This document shows, in pieces, positions 46,371 through 54,120 of a DNA stretch of 64,000 nucleotides. Under the pieces are notes generated by a model. That model was not told the origin of the DNA and ran no database searches. It worked only from the letters and a program-made list of their open reading frames with translations. Position 1 is the stretch's first letter, and each line of letters opens with the position of its first letter. A program made the translations under genes and the position numbers. This DNA comes from Psychrilyobacter atlanticus DSM 19335 (GTDB lineage: Bacteria; Fusobacteriota; Fusobacteriia; Fusobacteriales; Fusobacteriaceae): contig NZ_KE384547.1 of the NCBI RefSeq assembly GCF_000426625.1, forward strand, positions 1,975,159 through 2,039,158. Reading direction: 5' to 3'.

Positions 46371-46985
46371 ATGATAAAGTTAGAGCAGATAAATTTGATG
46401 TTAAGACAACAACCAATTTTTACAAACTTAAATTTACACATTAAGAAAAATAAAAAAATTCTCCTAAAAATGCCTTCTGGCGCTGGGAAAAGTACCCTCC
46501 TAAAGGTAATTATGGGGTATATCCCTGTAAACAGCGGAAACATTCTTATAGATGGAGAAATTTTAGGACAGAATAATGTAGATATACTACGTCAAAAAAT
46601 TGCTTACATCGGTCAAAATATCTTCTTCACAGAAGAAAGTGTAGAAAAATACATAGAGCTTATATTTTCATTTCAGAAAAACAAGGATATTGAGTTGTCT
46701 AATTCTGCCCTCTATGATCTCCTGGAAAATTTTGATTTGGATAAAAGTATATTAAAAAAATCTCCTTCACTTTTATCCGGAGGAGAAAAACAGAGAATTG
46801 CACTTATATTAGTTTTACTTTTAGATAGGGAGATCCTCCTCTTAGATGAGGTCACTTCTGGACTGGATCACGATTTAAAAATAAAAGTTATCAAGATCAT
46901 AAAAAATTTGGATAAAACAGTTATAGTCTCCTCCCACGACAATCAGTGGCTGGATTATGATGAATTTGAAGTAGTGGGGTGGTGA
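46371..46985 (+). CDS. fetA: Iron-export ABC transporter ATP-binding protein FetA-like
   Basis: A 204-residue ATPase with Walker A MPSGAGKST, Q-loop YIGQNIFFTEESV, signature LLSGGEKQR and Walker B ILLLDEVTSGLD. The short length and the UPF0014-type permease that follows mark the FetAB (YbbL/YbbM) pair, which exports iron and protects against peroxide stress. The binding-cassette H-loop is in VVSSHDNQW. Confidence 0.85.
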   Translation: MIKLEQINLMLRQQPIFTNLNLHIKKNKKILLKMPSGAGKSTLLKVIMGYIPVNSGNILIDGEILGQNNVDILRQKIAYIGQNIFFTEESVEKYIELIFSFQKNKDIELSNSALYDLLENFDLDKSILKKSPSLLSGGEKQRIALILVLLLDREILLLDEVTSGLDHDLKIKVIKIIKNLDKTVIVSSHDNQWLDYDEFEVVGW

Positions 46986-46989
46986 TCTT

Positions 46990-47766
46990 ATGAATATATC
47001 TTTTTTTAATATTTCACTCCTTTTGATCCCGCTTTTTATATTAGTTTTAGGATTGAGATTTTTTAGAATAAACCTTTTAAAGAAAGCTGCCACCTCTATC
47101 GGCCGAATGATTCTCCAGCTATTTTTAGTAGGTGTCTACCTGGAATACATCTTCAAATTTAATAACTGGGCTGTAAACTTCATCTATATCCTTATTATGG
47201 TTTTAGTTGCATCTCTCTCTACAATAGATGTAGTTAAATTAAACTATAAGAAGTTCATCTTACCCCTATTTGGGTCTATATTCTTGTCATGGGTTACAGT
47301 CTATACCCTGTACCAGTTTATAATTTTACATGACATTAATTTTTTCGAATCCAGATATATTATCCCTGTCAGCGGTATGCTCTTGGGGAATCTATTACAG
47401 GGACAGATTATATTTTTAAATAACTTTTTCACCCAGATAAAAGACGGAGAAGATTCATATTTTTACCTTCTTTCTATGGGAGCCACAAAGTTTGAGGCAC
47501 TTCGAGAGTTTTATAGGAGATCCATCATATCATCTCTTCAGCCTAGTCTTGCAAATATGGCTACCATCGGGTTGGTAGCTCTGCCAGGGATGATGACTGG
47601 ACAAATCTTAGCCGGAGCCTCTCCCTTTACAGCTATTAAATACCAGATAAGTATCATGCTTGCAATCTTTTGTATCAGAGGTTTATCTCTGTTATTTACA
47701 ACCTTTGCTATAAATAAAATTGCATTTGATCGATTCAGCAGATTAAAGAGAGATGTATTTAGATAA
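46990..47766 (+). CDS. fetB: Iron-export ABC transporter permease FetB-like (UPF0014)
   Basis: A 258-residue membrane protein with about seven hydrophobic segments. Signature stretches are GRMILQLFLVGVYLEYIF, PVSGMLLGN and MGATKFEALREFYRRSIISSLQPSLANMATIGLVALPGMMTGQILAGASP, diagnostic of the FetB/YbbM family. It starts 4 bases after fetA and ends at a strong terminator. Confidence 0.9.
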   Translation: MNISFFNISLLLIPLFILVLGLRFFRINLLKKAATSIGRMILQLFLVGVYLEYIFKFNNWAVNFIYILIMVLVASLSTIDVVKLNYKKFILPLFGSIFLSWVTVYTLYQFIILHDINFFESRYIIPVSGMLLGNLLQGQIIFLNNFFTQIKDGEDSYFYLLSMGATKFEALREFYRRSIISSLQPSLANMATIGLVALPGMMTGQILAGASPFTAIKYQISIMLAIFCIRGLSLLFTTFAINKIAFDRFSRLKRDVFR

Positions 47767-47793
47767 ACACCAAACTTAAGATTATCTATTCAG

Positions 47794-47840
47794 ACACAAA
47801 ATATATACTTGAAATCAAGCATATATTTTGTGTTTTTTTA
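47794..47840 (+). terminator. Terminator after fetB
   Basis: ACACAAAATATAT and CTTGA pair with TCAAG and ATATATTTTGTGT with single bulges, followed by seven T. Confidence 0.92.
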
Positions 47841-47848
47841 ATAACTAC

Positions 47849-47893
47849 TTGACATATAGCTATTTAAATCGTATTATTTGAATATACAAATAA
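47849..47893 (+). promoter_or_regulatory. Promoter and operator of the ArsR-rhodanese operon
   Basis: TTGACA (47849-47854), 17-base spacer, TATTAT (47872-47877). A perfect inverted repeat TTATTTG-AATATA-CAAATAA (47874-47893) overlaps the -10 box, the usual place and base content of ArsR/SmtB operators. Confidence 0.85.
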
Positions 47894-47918
47894 ACGAATT
47901 TTATATAGGAGGTACAAT

Positions 47919-48209
47919 TTGTTATATTACAAAGATGATCCAGAATTATTTGAAAATAAAGCTAGTGTCTTAAAAGCTCTATCTCATCCTATAAGATTAT
48001 GCATAGTAAAAAATTTAATTGCAGCAAAAAAAGCCAATGTAACTCAAATGCAACATTGTTTAGAAGCACCACAATCTACAATATCGCAGCACTTATCTAA
48101 ACTAAAGGCTGAAAAAATTATCAAAGGTGAGAGAAAAGGCTTAGAAGTTTATTATTCCATCTCCAATGAAAAGATAATAAAAATTATCGAAGTTCTTTTT
48201 TGTAAATAA
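47919..48209 (+). CDS. ArsR/SmtB-family transcriptional repressor
   Basis: A 96-residue winged-helix repressor (VLKALSHPIRLCIVKNLIAA, CLEAPQSTISQHLSKLKAEKIIKGERKGLEVYYSI). It lacks the ELCVCDL metal box; cysteines are at about 27, 47 and 95, so it may sense thiols, sulfur species or redox rather than arsenite. The start is TTG at 47919, with AGGAGG 6 bases upstream. The rhodanese gene follows 27 bases later. Confidence 0.88.
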   Translation: MLYYKDDPELFENKASVLKALSHPIRLCIVKNLIAAKKANVTQMQHCLEAPQSTISQHLSKLKAEKIIKGERKGLEVYYSISNEKIIKIIEVLFCK

Positions 48210-48236
48210 AAACTATAGATAAAGGGAGTGTAAGTC

Positions 48237-48626
48237 ATGAATATTATAGAAAAAATTAAAACTGGTAATTGACCTATGTTAAAAATCTTAGGTTTAAGAT
48301 TCGGAAAAAAAGGTAAAGCATTCGATATCTCAAAAGACGAAGCTTTGAAATTATTAGAAAGTGACAACACAATAGTCTTAGATGTCCGAACTCCAAAGGA
48401 GATAATCACAGTTCCTTCTTTAGTTGAAGATGCTGTCATGATAGATTATGAAGATAAAAACTTTGAAAGTGAAATAAAAAAATTGGATAAAAATAAAACT
48501 TATTTAGTTGTATGTACCCGTGGAAATTATGCTAGGGGTGCTTGCATTACTATGGAAAAAAACGGATTTAAATCTATGAAAAGTCTTAAGGGTGGCCTTA
48601 ATTATTTTCATAGTTGCTCTACATGA
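48237..48626 (+). CDS. Rhodanese-domain protein with in-frame UGA at codon 12: candidate selenoprotein
   Basis: The start at 48237 has the only good ribosome site (GGGAG, 8 bases upstream). It reads MNIIEKIKTGN, then TGA (48270-48272), then PMLKILGLRFGKKG and a rhodanese domain with active-site loop VVCTRGNYARGA. A second ATG at 48276 has no ribosome site. The hairpin AATCTTA-GGTT-TAAGATT (48284-48301) puts its GG loop 18 bases after the UGA, as in the E. coli fdhF SECIS. If UGA is selenocysteine the product has 129 residues. Otherwise an 11-residue leader frame is coupled to a 116-residue rhodanese, or this is a nonsense mutation. The domain carries sulfur-transfer chemistry; the substrate is unknown. 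Confidence 0.6.
48284..48301 (+). promoter_or_regulatory. SECIS-like hairpin behind the rhodanese UGA
   Basis: A perfect 7-bp stem AATCTTA/TAAGATT with apical loop GGTT, 18 bases from UGA to the first loop G. Known bacterial SECIS hairpins have a G in the first loop positions at 16-37 bases from the UGA. The bulged U of the E. coli element is absent. Confidence 0.5.
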
Positions 48627-48668
48627 GGATAGAAATTATCTTCTGGTAGGAGACCTATGCGTTTAGTA

Positions 48669-48714
48669 AAAAAGATTACTTCTATGTATTAATACATAGA
48701 AGTAATCTTTTTTT
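48669..48714. terminator. Bidirectional terminator between the rhodanese and nitroreductase genes
   Basis: A perfect 20-bp inverted repeat centred at 48690/48691 with A and T runs on both sides; it can end transcripts from either convergent gene. Confidence 0.92.
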
Positions 48715-49462
48715 ATTTCCAATTTTTAAACCACTCGTCTATTGAAGTTTCAAAGTTTTCCATAAAATCTGAATTTGTTTTTCTATTATAAAAAGCCTCT
48801 ACAAATCTCTTACCTTTATTCGATTCTTTTGAATTAAATTCATCTTCTTTTAATTTAAACATAGTTTTTATTTCTTCTTTATCAAGTTCTTTATACTTCT
48901 CTTTGAACACCACAAACTCTTTGTCAAACCTTTTTCTTTTTATTCTTTTATAATCTTCCGGGTAATATCCAAAGGTTAACATTCCAATTGGGATAGTATA
49001 TTCAGGTAGATTTAATAATTCCTTGTGATACTCACAATTTTCTAATATATCACCTATATAGCAACTTCCTATATTTAAGCTTTCTCCTGCAATTACTGCA
49101 TTCTCAGAGGCAATCATTGCATCCTCAAATGCTAATATCATCTCTGCTTTACCAATCTTTCTATTCCCCTCTTTATACATTCCTTCATCTTTGAAATAAT
49201 CATTCCATTTTTTAAAGTCAGCTACAAAAATCAGTATATCGGAAGCTGCTTTTATAAAAGGTTGATCATCACAGGATATCGCTAATTTTTCCATAGTTTC
49301 CTTATTTTGAATATGAATAATTGAATACATAACCATATTCCCCGCTGTAGGAGCACTGATTGCCGATTCTATTATTTTATCCATATGCTCAGATGATATT
49401 TTTTTCTTATCATACCATCTCAGGGATACCCTGTTATTTATAGTTTTTAAAGTTTCATTCAT
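48713..49462 (-). CDS. Nitroreductase-family flavoprotein (NfsA/FRP-like)
   Basis: FMN-dependent NAD(P)H oxidoreductase of 249 residues. The N-terminal RVSLRWYDKKKISSEHMDKIIESAISAPTAGNM binds FMN phosphate, and LNIGSCYIGDI and TIPIGMLTFGYYPED are typical of the NfsA group. The C-terminal 40 residues add a helical tail. Natural substrate unknown. It has a GGAGG ribosome site and stands alone. Confidence 0.88.
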   Translation of the reverse strand: MNETLKTINNRVSLRWYDKKKISSEHMDKIIESAISAPTAGNMVMYSIIHIQNKETMEKLAISCDDQPFIKAASDILIFVADFKKWNDYFKDEGMYKEGNRKIGKAEMILAFEDAMIASENAVIAGESLNIGSCYIGDILENCEYHKELLNLPEYTIPIGMLTFGYYPEDYKRIKRKRFDKEFVVFKEKYKELDKEEIKTMFKLKEDEFNSKESNKGKRFVEAFYNRKTNSDFMENFETSIDEWFKNWK

Positions 49463-49668
49463 ACCTTACCTCCATTTTTTTATTCTATTACAAGTCTACA
49501 ACTTTTTATTCTGATAACAAAAAAAATTAATTATGGTAATATATAGTTATAAAATAATATTTCAAATAATTCATGATTACAGATATTTTTTGTTCTAAAA
49601 AAAATGAGTTTAAACTCATTAATCTGTGGAAAATATTTTGAATTTAGAGAGAGTTTGGAGGAATAAAT

Positions 49669-52239
49669 ATGGAAACAAGATGGATACATAAAGACGTACA
49701 CAATACAAAACAATTTGAGTCCCTGGGACTCAGTAAAGATTTTCTTAATATAATGGTTAACCGTGGGATAGATACCCATGAAAAGATAGAAAAATTTATC
49801 CACCCGAAGATAGAAAATATAGTTTCACCCTTTGAATTTTCCGATGTGAAAAAATCTGTAGATAAGATAATAGAGATGGGAAAGGCTGACAAAACAATAT
49901 TTATCTATGGTGACTACGATGTAGACGGAATAACTTCTACATCCCTTTGCTATTTAGCTTTAAAAGAATTAGGTTATAAAGTGGATTACTACATCCCACT
50001 GAGAGATGAAGGATATGGTTTAAATAATGTATCTCTATCTCACATCAAGGAACAGGGAGGAGACCTGGTTATTACTGTAGACTGTGGTGTCTCGTCTGTA
50101 GAAGAGGTGGAATATGCCAACTCCATAGGTTTAGAAGTAATCATCACCGACCATCATGACATAAATAATATTTTACCCCCTGCATATGCTGTGGTCAACC
50201 CCAAAAGGGAGGACAACTCCTACAAATTTGAATATCTTGCTGGTGTTGGAACTGCATTTATGCTGATGATGGGACTCTATGAAACTTTAGGCAGAAAGGA
50301 AGAGATCTACCAATATTTGGATATAGTTGCCATCGGTACCATTGCCGATATAGTTCCTCTAAAGGCAGAAAACAGGATTTTTACTAAGTTGGGATTAGAG
50401 CAGTTAAAACGTACAAATCACTCAGGTTTACAGATCTTACTCCAAACTATCTTTGATGATTTAGAGGAGAAAAAATTTAATACCTATGATGTAGGATTTA
50501 TAATCGCACCGATCTTTAATGCTGCCGGCAGATTAGAAGATGCCAAGATGGCTGTTAAACTCCTAATCAGTGATTCCATGGTAGAAGCTCGTGAGATCTC
50601 AAAGAAGTTAATTGGTCAGAACTCTGAAAGAAAGGAAGTACAGGCTGATATCCTGGAAAAAGTAGAAGCTGAGATTGAAAAAAATAGATACTACGAAGAT
50701 AATGTTATCGTTGTCTCTGGAGTAGGGTTTCATCACGGTGTAGTGGGAATTGTAGCCTCTAAAATCGTGGATAAATACTATAAACCTACTATAATCATGG
50801 AGGAAAAAGACGGTATTTCAAAGGCTTCTTGTAGAAGTATCGAGGGATATTCAATTATCGAGGGATTAAATTCTATGAGGGAGATATTCATCAAATATGG
50901 TGGCCATGCAGGAGCAGCAGGTTTTTCCATAGATGCTGACAAAGTCAATGAATTCAGAAATAAAATAAATAAAGAGGCAGGTTCTAAACTGTCCAATGAA
51001 GATTATAAAAAACCTGTAAAGATCGACAAAGAGATTAGTTTTACAAAACTTACATATGATTTTAACAATGAATTAGAAAAAGCTGAGCCCTATGGTTTTG
51101 GAAATGCAACACCTCTCTTTGAGGTAAAAAATGTTATTTTAGATAGGGTAAGATTGATAGGAAAAGATAAAACTCATATCATGTTTGATGCAGTCTCTGC
51201 TAACGGTACAGCTCTAAAAAACTGTGTATGGTTCGGTAGTTCTCATCACTTTGAGAGGTTAATGGAGATGAAATCTGTTGATGTGGCCTTTAAATTAAAG
51301 GTGGATACATATATGGATAGATTTAATGTAAAGATGTTTGTAGAAGATATCAGAGAAGGGAACTCAGAAAAAAATCTATTGAAGGAGAGCATCGACCTCT
51401 ATGATATGATATTTCCTATGAAAGAAGTAATATATACCAAAAGAGACATAGATATCAATTCTTCTACATACCTTGAGTACTCCAATGGAATCACTGTAAA
51501 CTCTGGAAGATCTATTGTAGGCTACCTTCCCCAGCAGACTGAAAGTATATTAAAAAGTTTAACTTACGACTACGACTTAAAATTCAATGTAAAAATTACA
51601 GAAATTATAAAAAAAGATGAAAATTATAATATCCATATTACTATAGATTATGACCATAATTTTAAAACTAATCATTTTAAACCTGGGGGAATATTAAAGG
51701 ATATTAAAACTTTTATTTTAGGAGATTTGGATTACAATACTCTTCAAAAAGAAGTTCTATCGACAGTTTTTAGAAAAAAAGAAAACCCTACAATTATCTA
51801 TTCCGGAAATCGTGGAATGAAAACTATAATTTATACCATGGGACTTTGGAATAAATTACACAACAAAAAAACTTTAGTTATAACTAAAGATATCCTTCCC
51901 CATTATTTTTCTGAATTTTTAAATATTTCAGATAGATATTCTGATGGTTACGATTACTATATTTTCTACAACGAACTTCCTGTTACCCAAGTTCAAGGAG
52001 ATTTTATGGTCATCACAAAAGAAGATGTCCATGTAGACGGGACTCTTAAAATTGTTGATAACTTAACCCTCCCTACAAATATAAGTATTTTGGAGGAGTT
52101 TGAGATAGTTAAAGATTATGATAAAACTAAGACTTACTTCACTAAAAAACTGCCTACTAAGAAAAAATCACATATTATCGACAATTTGGATAAATTTGAG
52201 ATGATTTATTCTACCGATGATATCTTAAGAGTTCTTTAA
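49669..52239 (+). CDS. recJ: Single-strand DNA exonuclease RecJ with long C-terminal extension
   Basis: Degrades single-stranded DNA 5' to 3' in recombination and mismatch repair. The DHH phosphoesterase core has YGDYDVDGITSTS, TVDCGVSS, ITDHHD and AIGTIADIVPL, and DHHA1 has GGHAGAAGFS. The usual core ends near residue 570. Another 285 residues follow, with a nucleotide-fold-like segment TIIYSGNRGMKTIIYTMGLW (from about 708) and LVITKDILP. GNRGMKT resembles a damaged Walker A. AGGAGG-like TTGGAGG precedes the ATG. Confidence 0.95.
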   Translation: METRWIHKDVHNTKQFESLGLSKDFLNIMVNRGIDTHEKIEKFIHPKIENIVSPFEFSDVKKSVDKIIEMGKADKTIFIYGDYDVDGITSTSLCYLALKELGYKVDYYIPLRDEGYGLNNVSLSHIKEQGGDLVITVDCGVSSVEEVEYANSIGLEVIITDHHDINNILPPAYAVVNPKREDNSYKFEYLAGVGTAFMLMMGLYETLGRKEEIYQYLDIVAIGTIADIVPLKAENRIFTKLGLEQLKRTNHSGLQILLQTIFDDLEEKKFNTYDVGFIIAPIFNAAGRLEDAKMAVKLLISDSMVEAREISKKLIGQNSERKEVQADILEKVEAEIEKNRYYEDNVIVVSGVGFHHGVVGIVASKIVDKYYKPTIIMEEKDGISKASCRSIEGYSIIEGLNSMREIFIKYGGHAGAAGFSIDADKVNEFRNKINKEAGSKLSNEDYKKPVKIDKEISFTKLTYDFNNELEKAEPYGFGNATPLFEVKNVILDRVRLIGKDKTHIMFDAVSANGTALKNCVWFGSSHHFERLMEMKSVDVAFKLKVDTYMDRFNVKMFVEDIREGNSEKNLLKESIDLYDMIFPMKEVIYTKRDIDINSSTYLEYSNGITVNSGRSIVGYLPQQTESILKSLTYDYDLKFNVKITEIIKKDENYNIHITIDYDHNFKTNHFKPGGILKDIKTFILGDLDYNTLQKEVLSTVFRKKENPTIIYSGNRGMKTIIYTMGLWNKLHNKKTLVITKDILPHYFSEFLNISDRYSDGYDYYIFYNELPVTQVQGDFMVITKEDVHVDGTLKIVDNLTLPTNISILEEFEIVKDYDKTKTYFTKKLPTKKKSHIIDNLDKFEMIYSTDDILRVL

Positions 52240-52541
52240 AAAAATTTGTCATTGATATCCACCATTTAAAATTTAAGTAATCCTTTTGTTGTTTTTGGCC
52301 TTTTAAAAATATCGTTAATGAAATAGGAATAAAAGATTCAAAAAATATTCGACTGTTTGAGCATAGCGAGTTTCGATTTTTTTAATCTTTTAGATTATGT
52401 AATAGATGTTTTTATAGCCACTGACCTTCTTTCGTCTGTTTTGCGTCAATCACATTTAAAATTAGATTTTGTTATATCTAATTTTAATAATCGTGAATCG
52501 AAATAGACCCGTATTAAAGATGGAATCTTTAGAGTTTTTCC
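52240..52541 (+). other. Intergenic region between recJ and tRNA-Ser with two hairpins
   Basis: No gene seen. A long stem AAAAGATT.AAAAAA.CGA against TCG.TTTTTT.AATCTTTT (52331-52391) is a likely recJ terminator and encloses the segment CTGTTTGAGCATAGCGAG. A second perfect 10-bp hairpin AAAATTAGAT/ATCTAATTTT is at 52458-52485. Confidence 0.55.
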
Positions 52542-52570
52542 TTGCTTTATCCTATAGAATATAGTATCAT
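52542..52570 (+). promoter_or_regulatory. Promoter of tRNA-Ser
   Basis: TTGCTT (52542-52547), 17-base spacer, TATCAT (52565-52570), just upstream of the tRNA. Confidence 0.65.
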
Positions 52571-52581
52571 AGTTGAGCAGT

Positions 52582-52669
52582 GGTGAGATGGTCGAGTGGT
52601 CGAAGGCGCATGCCTGGAACGTATGTGTAGAGCAATCTACCGAGGGTTCGAATCCCTCTCTCATCGCCA
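52582..52669 (+). tRNA. tRNA-Ser (anticodon GGA)
   Basis: An 88-base class II tRNA with encoded CCA. The acceptor GGTGAGA pairs with TCTCATC with one G-U pair; the anticodon stem CATGC/GTATG encloses CTGGAAC, giving anticodon GGA. A long variable arm (TGTAGAGCAATCTACC) and the GAGGG-TTCGAAT-CCCTC arm follow. Confidence 0.97.
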
Positions 52670-52684
52670 TTTATATAAAATTAA

Positions 52685-52711
52685 GGCTTCCCATTGGGAA
52701 GCCATTTTTTT
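52685..52711 (+). terminator. Terminator after tRNA-Ser
   Basis: GGCTTCCC-ATT-GGGAAGCC followed by A and seven T. It is part of the repeat that recurs at 54066-54120. Confidence 0.85.
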
Positions 52712-52740
52712 ATTTCTATATAAACTAACTTTATAAGAAA
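52685..52740 (+). repeat. Direct repeat R1 flanking the secreted hydrolase gene
   Basis: Fifty-six bases, about 89% identical to R2 (54066-54120). The last 26 bases (52715-52740) are identical to 54095-54120. R2 contains the manA terminator and the manA stop codon; R1 has the same bases without the gene. Confidence 0.85.
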
Positions 52741-52947
52741 TTTTAAAGATTTTTTTATAGGAAATATATATAGATGATTTTGTATTTGCAGAGATCATCT
52801 TTTTTTATTTCTTAGGATATAGGTTGTTAAAGAGTTGGACTGGAATATTTATAATCATTTTTGATTTAATTAGTTTTCTATCACAAAATAAACACAAAAA
52901 TTCGCTAAAATAAATTTAAAGAAATAAAAATATAGAGGAGGACGAAG

Positions 52948-53991
52948 ATGAAAAAATTATTGTTAATATTATTCACACTAATTTTAGGAATAAGCGCTAG
53001 TGCTAAGAATAAAAGTGAAAGGTATATGCAGGCTTATAAAAAATATGAGGATGCTAAAGTTCCTATAAAGGACAAGAGTATAAAAAACTTTGTTTATTTT
53101 TCTCATGATAGAGAAGATATACACAATCATCCCTTTTTGAAAAATTCAAATTTTCAAGGGGCACAAATAATGTATTCATGGAAACAATTAGAAACATCAA
53201 AAGATATATATGATTTTTCTATAATAGAAGAAGATTTACAATACTTAAAATCTCATGGGAAAAAATTATTTATACAATTACAAGATAAAACTTTTAGCAC
53301 AAAAAGAAAGGCATACCCAAGTTATTTAGAAAAACCTTTTTATGATAATGGAGGGATGTATCAAAGAGGAGATGATGGACAACCAGAAGGATGGGTAGCC
53401 AAAAGTTGGAATCCAGAAGTGAAAAAAAGATTTAGTAAACTTTTGATAGCTCTTGGAAAAGAATTTGATGGAAGAATAGAAGGGGTAAACTTACAAGAAA
53501 CAGCAATAGGAGTTTCTTGTAAATACGATAAAACTTTTACTTCCAAGGAATATGTTCAGTCAATAAAAGATAACATGTTGGCTCTAAAAAAAGCATTCCC
53601 TAAATCTGTAACGATGCAATATGCTAATTTTATACCAGGAGAGTGGTTACCATGGGACGATTATGGTTATCTAAGATCGATATATAGTTATGGAGAGAAA
53701 ATAGGTGTAGGTATAGGAGGGCCAGATTTAATGGTAACAAAAAAAGGTCAACTTAATCATACTATTGCAATGATGCATGAGCATAGTTATACAGTGCCTT
53801 TAGGAATTGCTATCCAAGATGGAAATTATATAGGACAAACAAACTCTATTAAAATCCAAAAGAAAAGAAAAAATATTGTACCAATGTTACATGCCTTTGC
53901 AAAAGATTTTATGAAGGTAAATTATATCTTTTGGGTGGATCAAAAGCCATATTTTAAAGAAGATGTATTACCTTCTTTTAGTGAAAAATAA
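52948..53991 (+). CDS. Secreted glycoside-hydrolase-like TIM-barrel protein
   Basis: A 347-residue exported protein with a signal peptide (MKKLLLILFTLILGISASA). GAQIMYSWKQLE, YDFSIIEEDLQYLKSHGKKLFIQLQDKTF and GRIEGVNLQETAIGV have the strand order of GH42/GH5-like barrels; the glutamate in LQETA is a candidate acid/base. I cannot name the family or substrate. AGGAGG lies 7 bases before the ATG. The gene sits between two 56-base direct repeats, which points to insertion between tRNA-Ser and manA. Confidence 0.7.
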   Translation: MKKLLLILFTLILGISASAKNKSERYMQAYKKYEDAKVPIKDKSIKNFVYFSHDREDIHNHPFLKNSNFQGAQIMYSWKQLETSKDIYDFSIIEEDLQYLKSHGKKLFIQLQDKTFSTKRKAYPSYLEKPFYDNGGMYQRGDDGQPEGWVAKSWNPEVKKRFSKLLIALGKEFDGRIEGVNLQETAIGVSCKYDKTFTSKEYVQSIKDNMLALKKAFPKSVTMQYANFIPGEWLPWDDYGYLRSIYSYGEKIGVGIGGPDLMVTKKGQLNHTIAMMHEHSYTVPLGIAIQDGNYIGQTNSIKIQKKRKNIVPMLHAFAKDFMKVNYIFWVDQKPYFKEDVLPSFSEK

Positions 53992-54057
53992 AAAAAGTGT
54001 ACTCTTAAGTTTGGTGGGGGTTTAAAAAATAATGTAAAATCTCTAAATACATATTAT

Positions 54058-54086
54058 AAAAAAATGGCTTCCCTATGGGAAGCTAT
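54058..54086 (-). terminator. Terminator after manA
   Basis: Minus-strand AGCTTCCC-ATA-GGGAAGCC followed by A and seven T; it also has T bases on the plus side and may end the hydrolase transcript. Confidence 0.8.
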
Positions 54087-54120
54087 TTTTTCTCTCTATA
54101 TAAACTAACTTTATAAGAAA
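54066..54120 (-). repeat. Direct repeat R2, overlapping the manA 3' end
   Basis: Second copy of the 52685-52740 repeat. On the minus strand it contains the end of manA (from 54111) and a terminator hairpin. Confidence 0.85.

Noticed and set aside
52446-52670. 74-codon minus-strand frame over the tRNA
   Set aside because: Its first 26 residues are the reverse complement of tRNA-Ser, a well-known false gene; the rest is intergenic.
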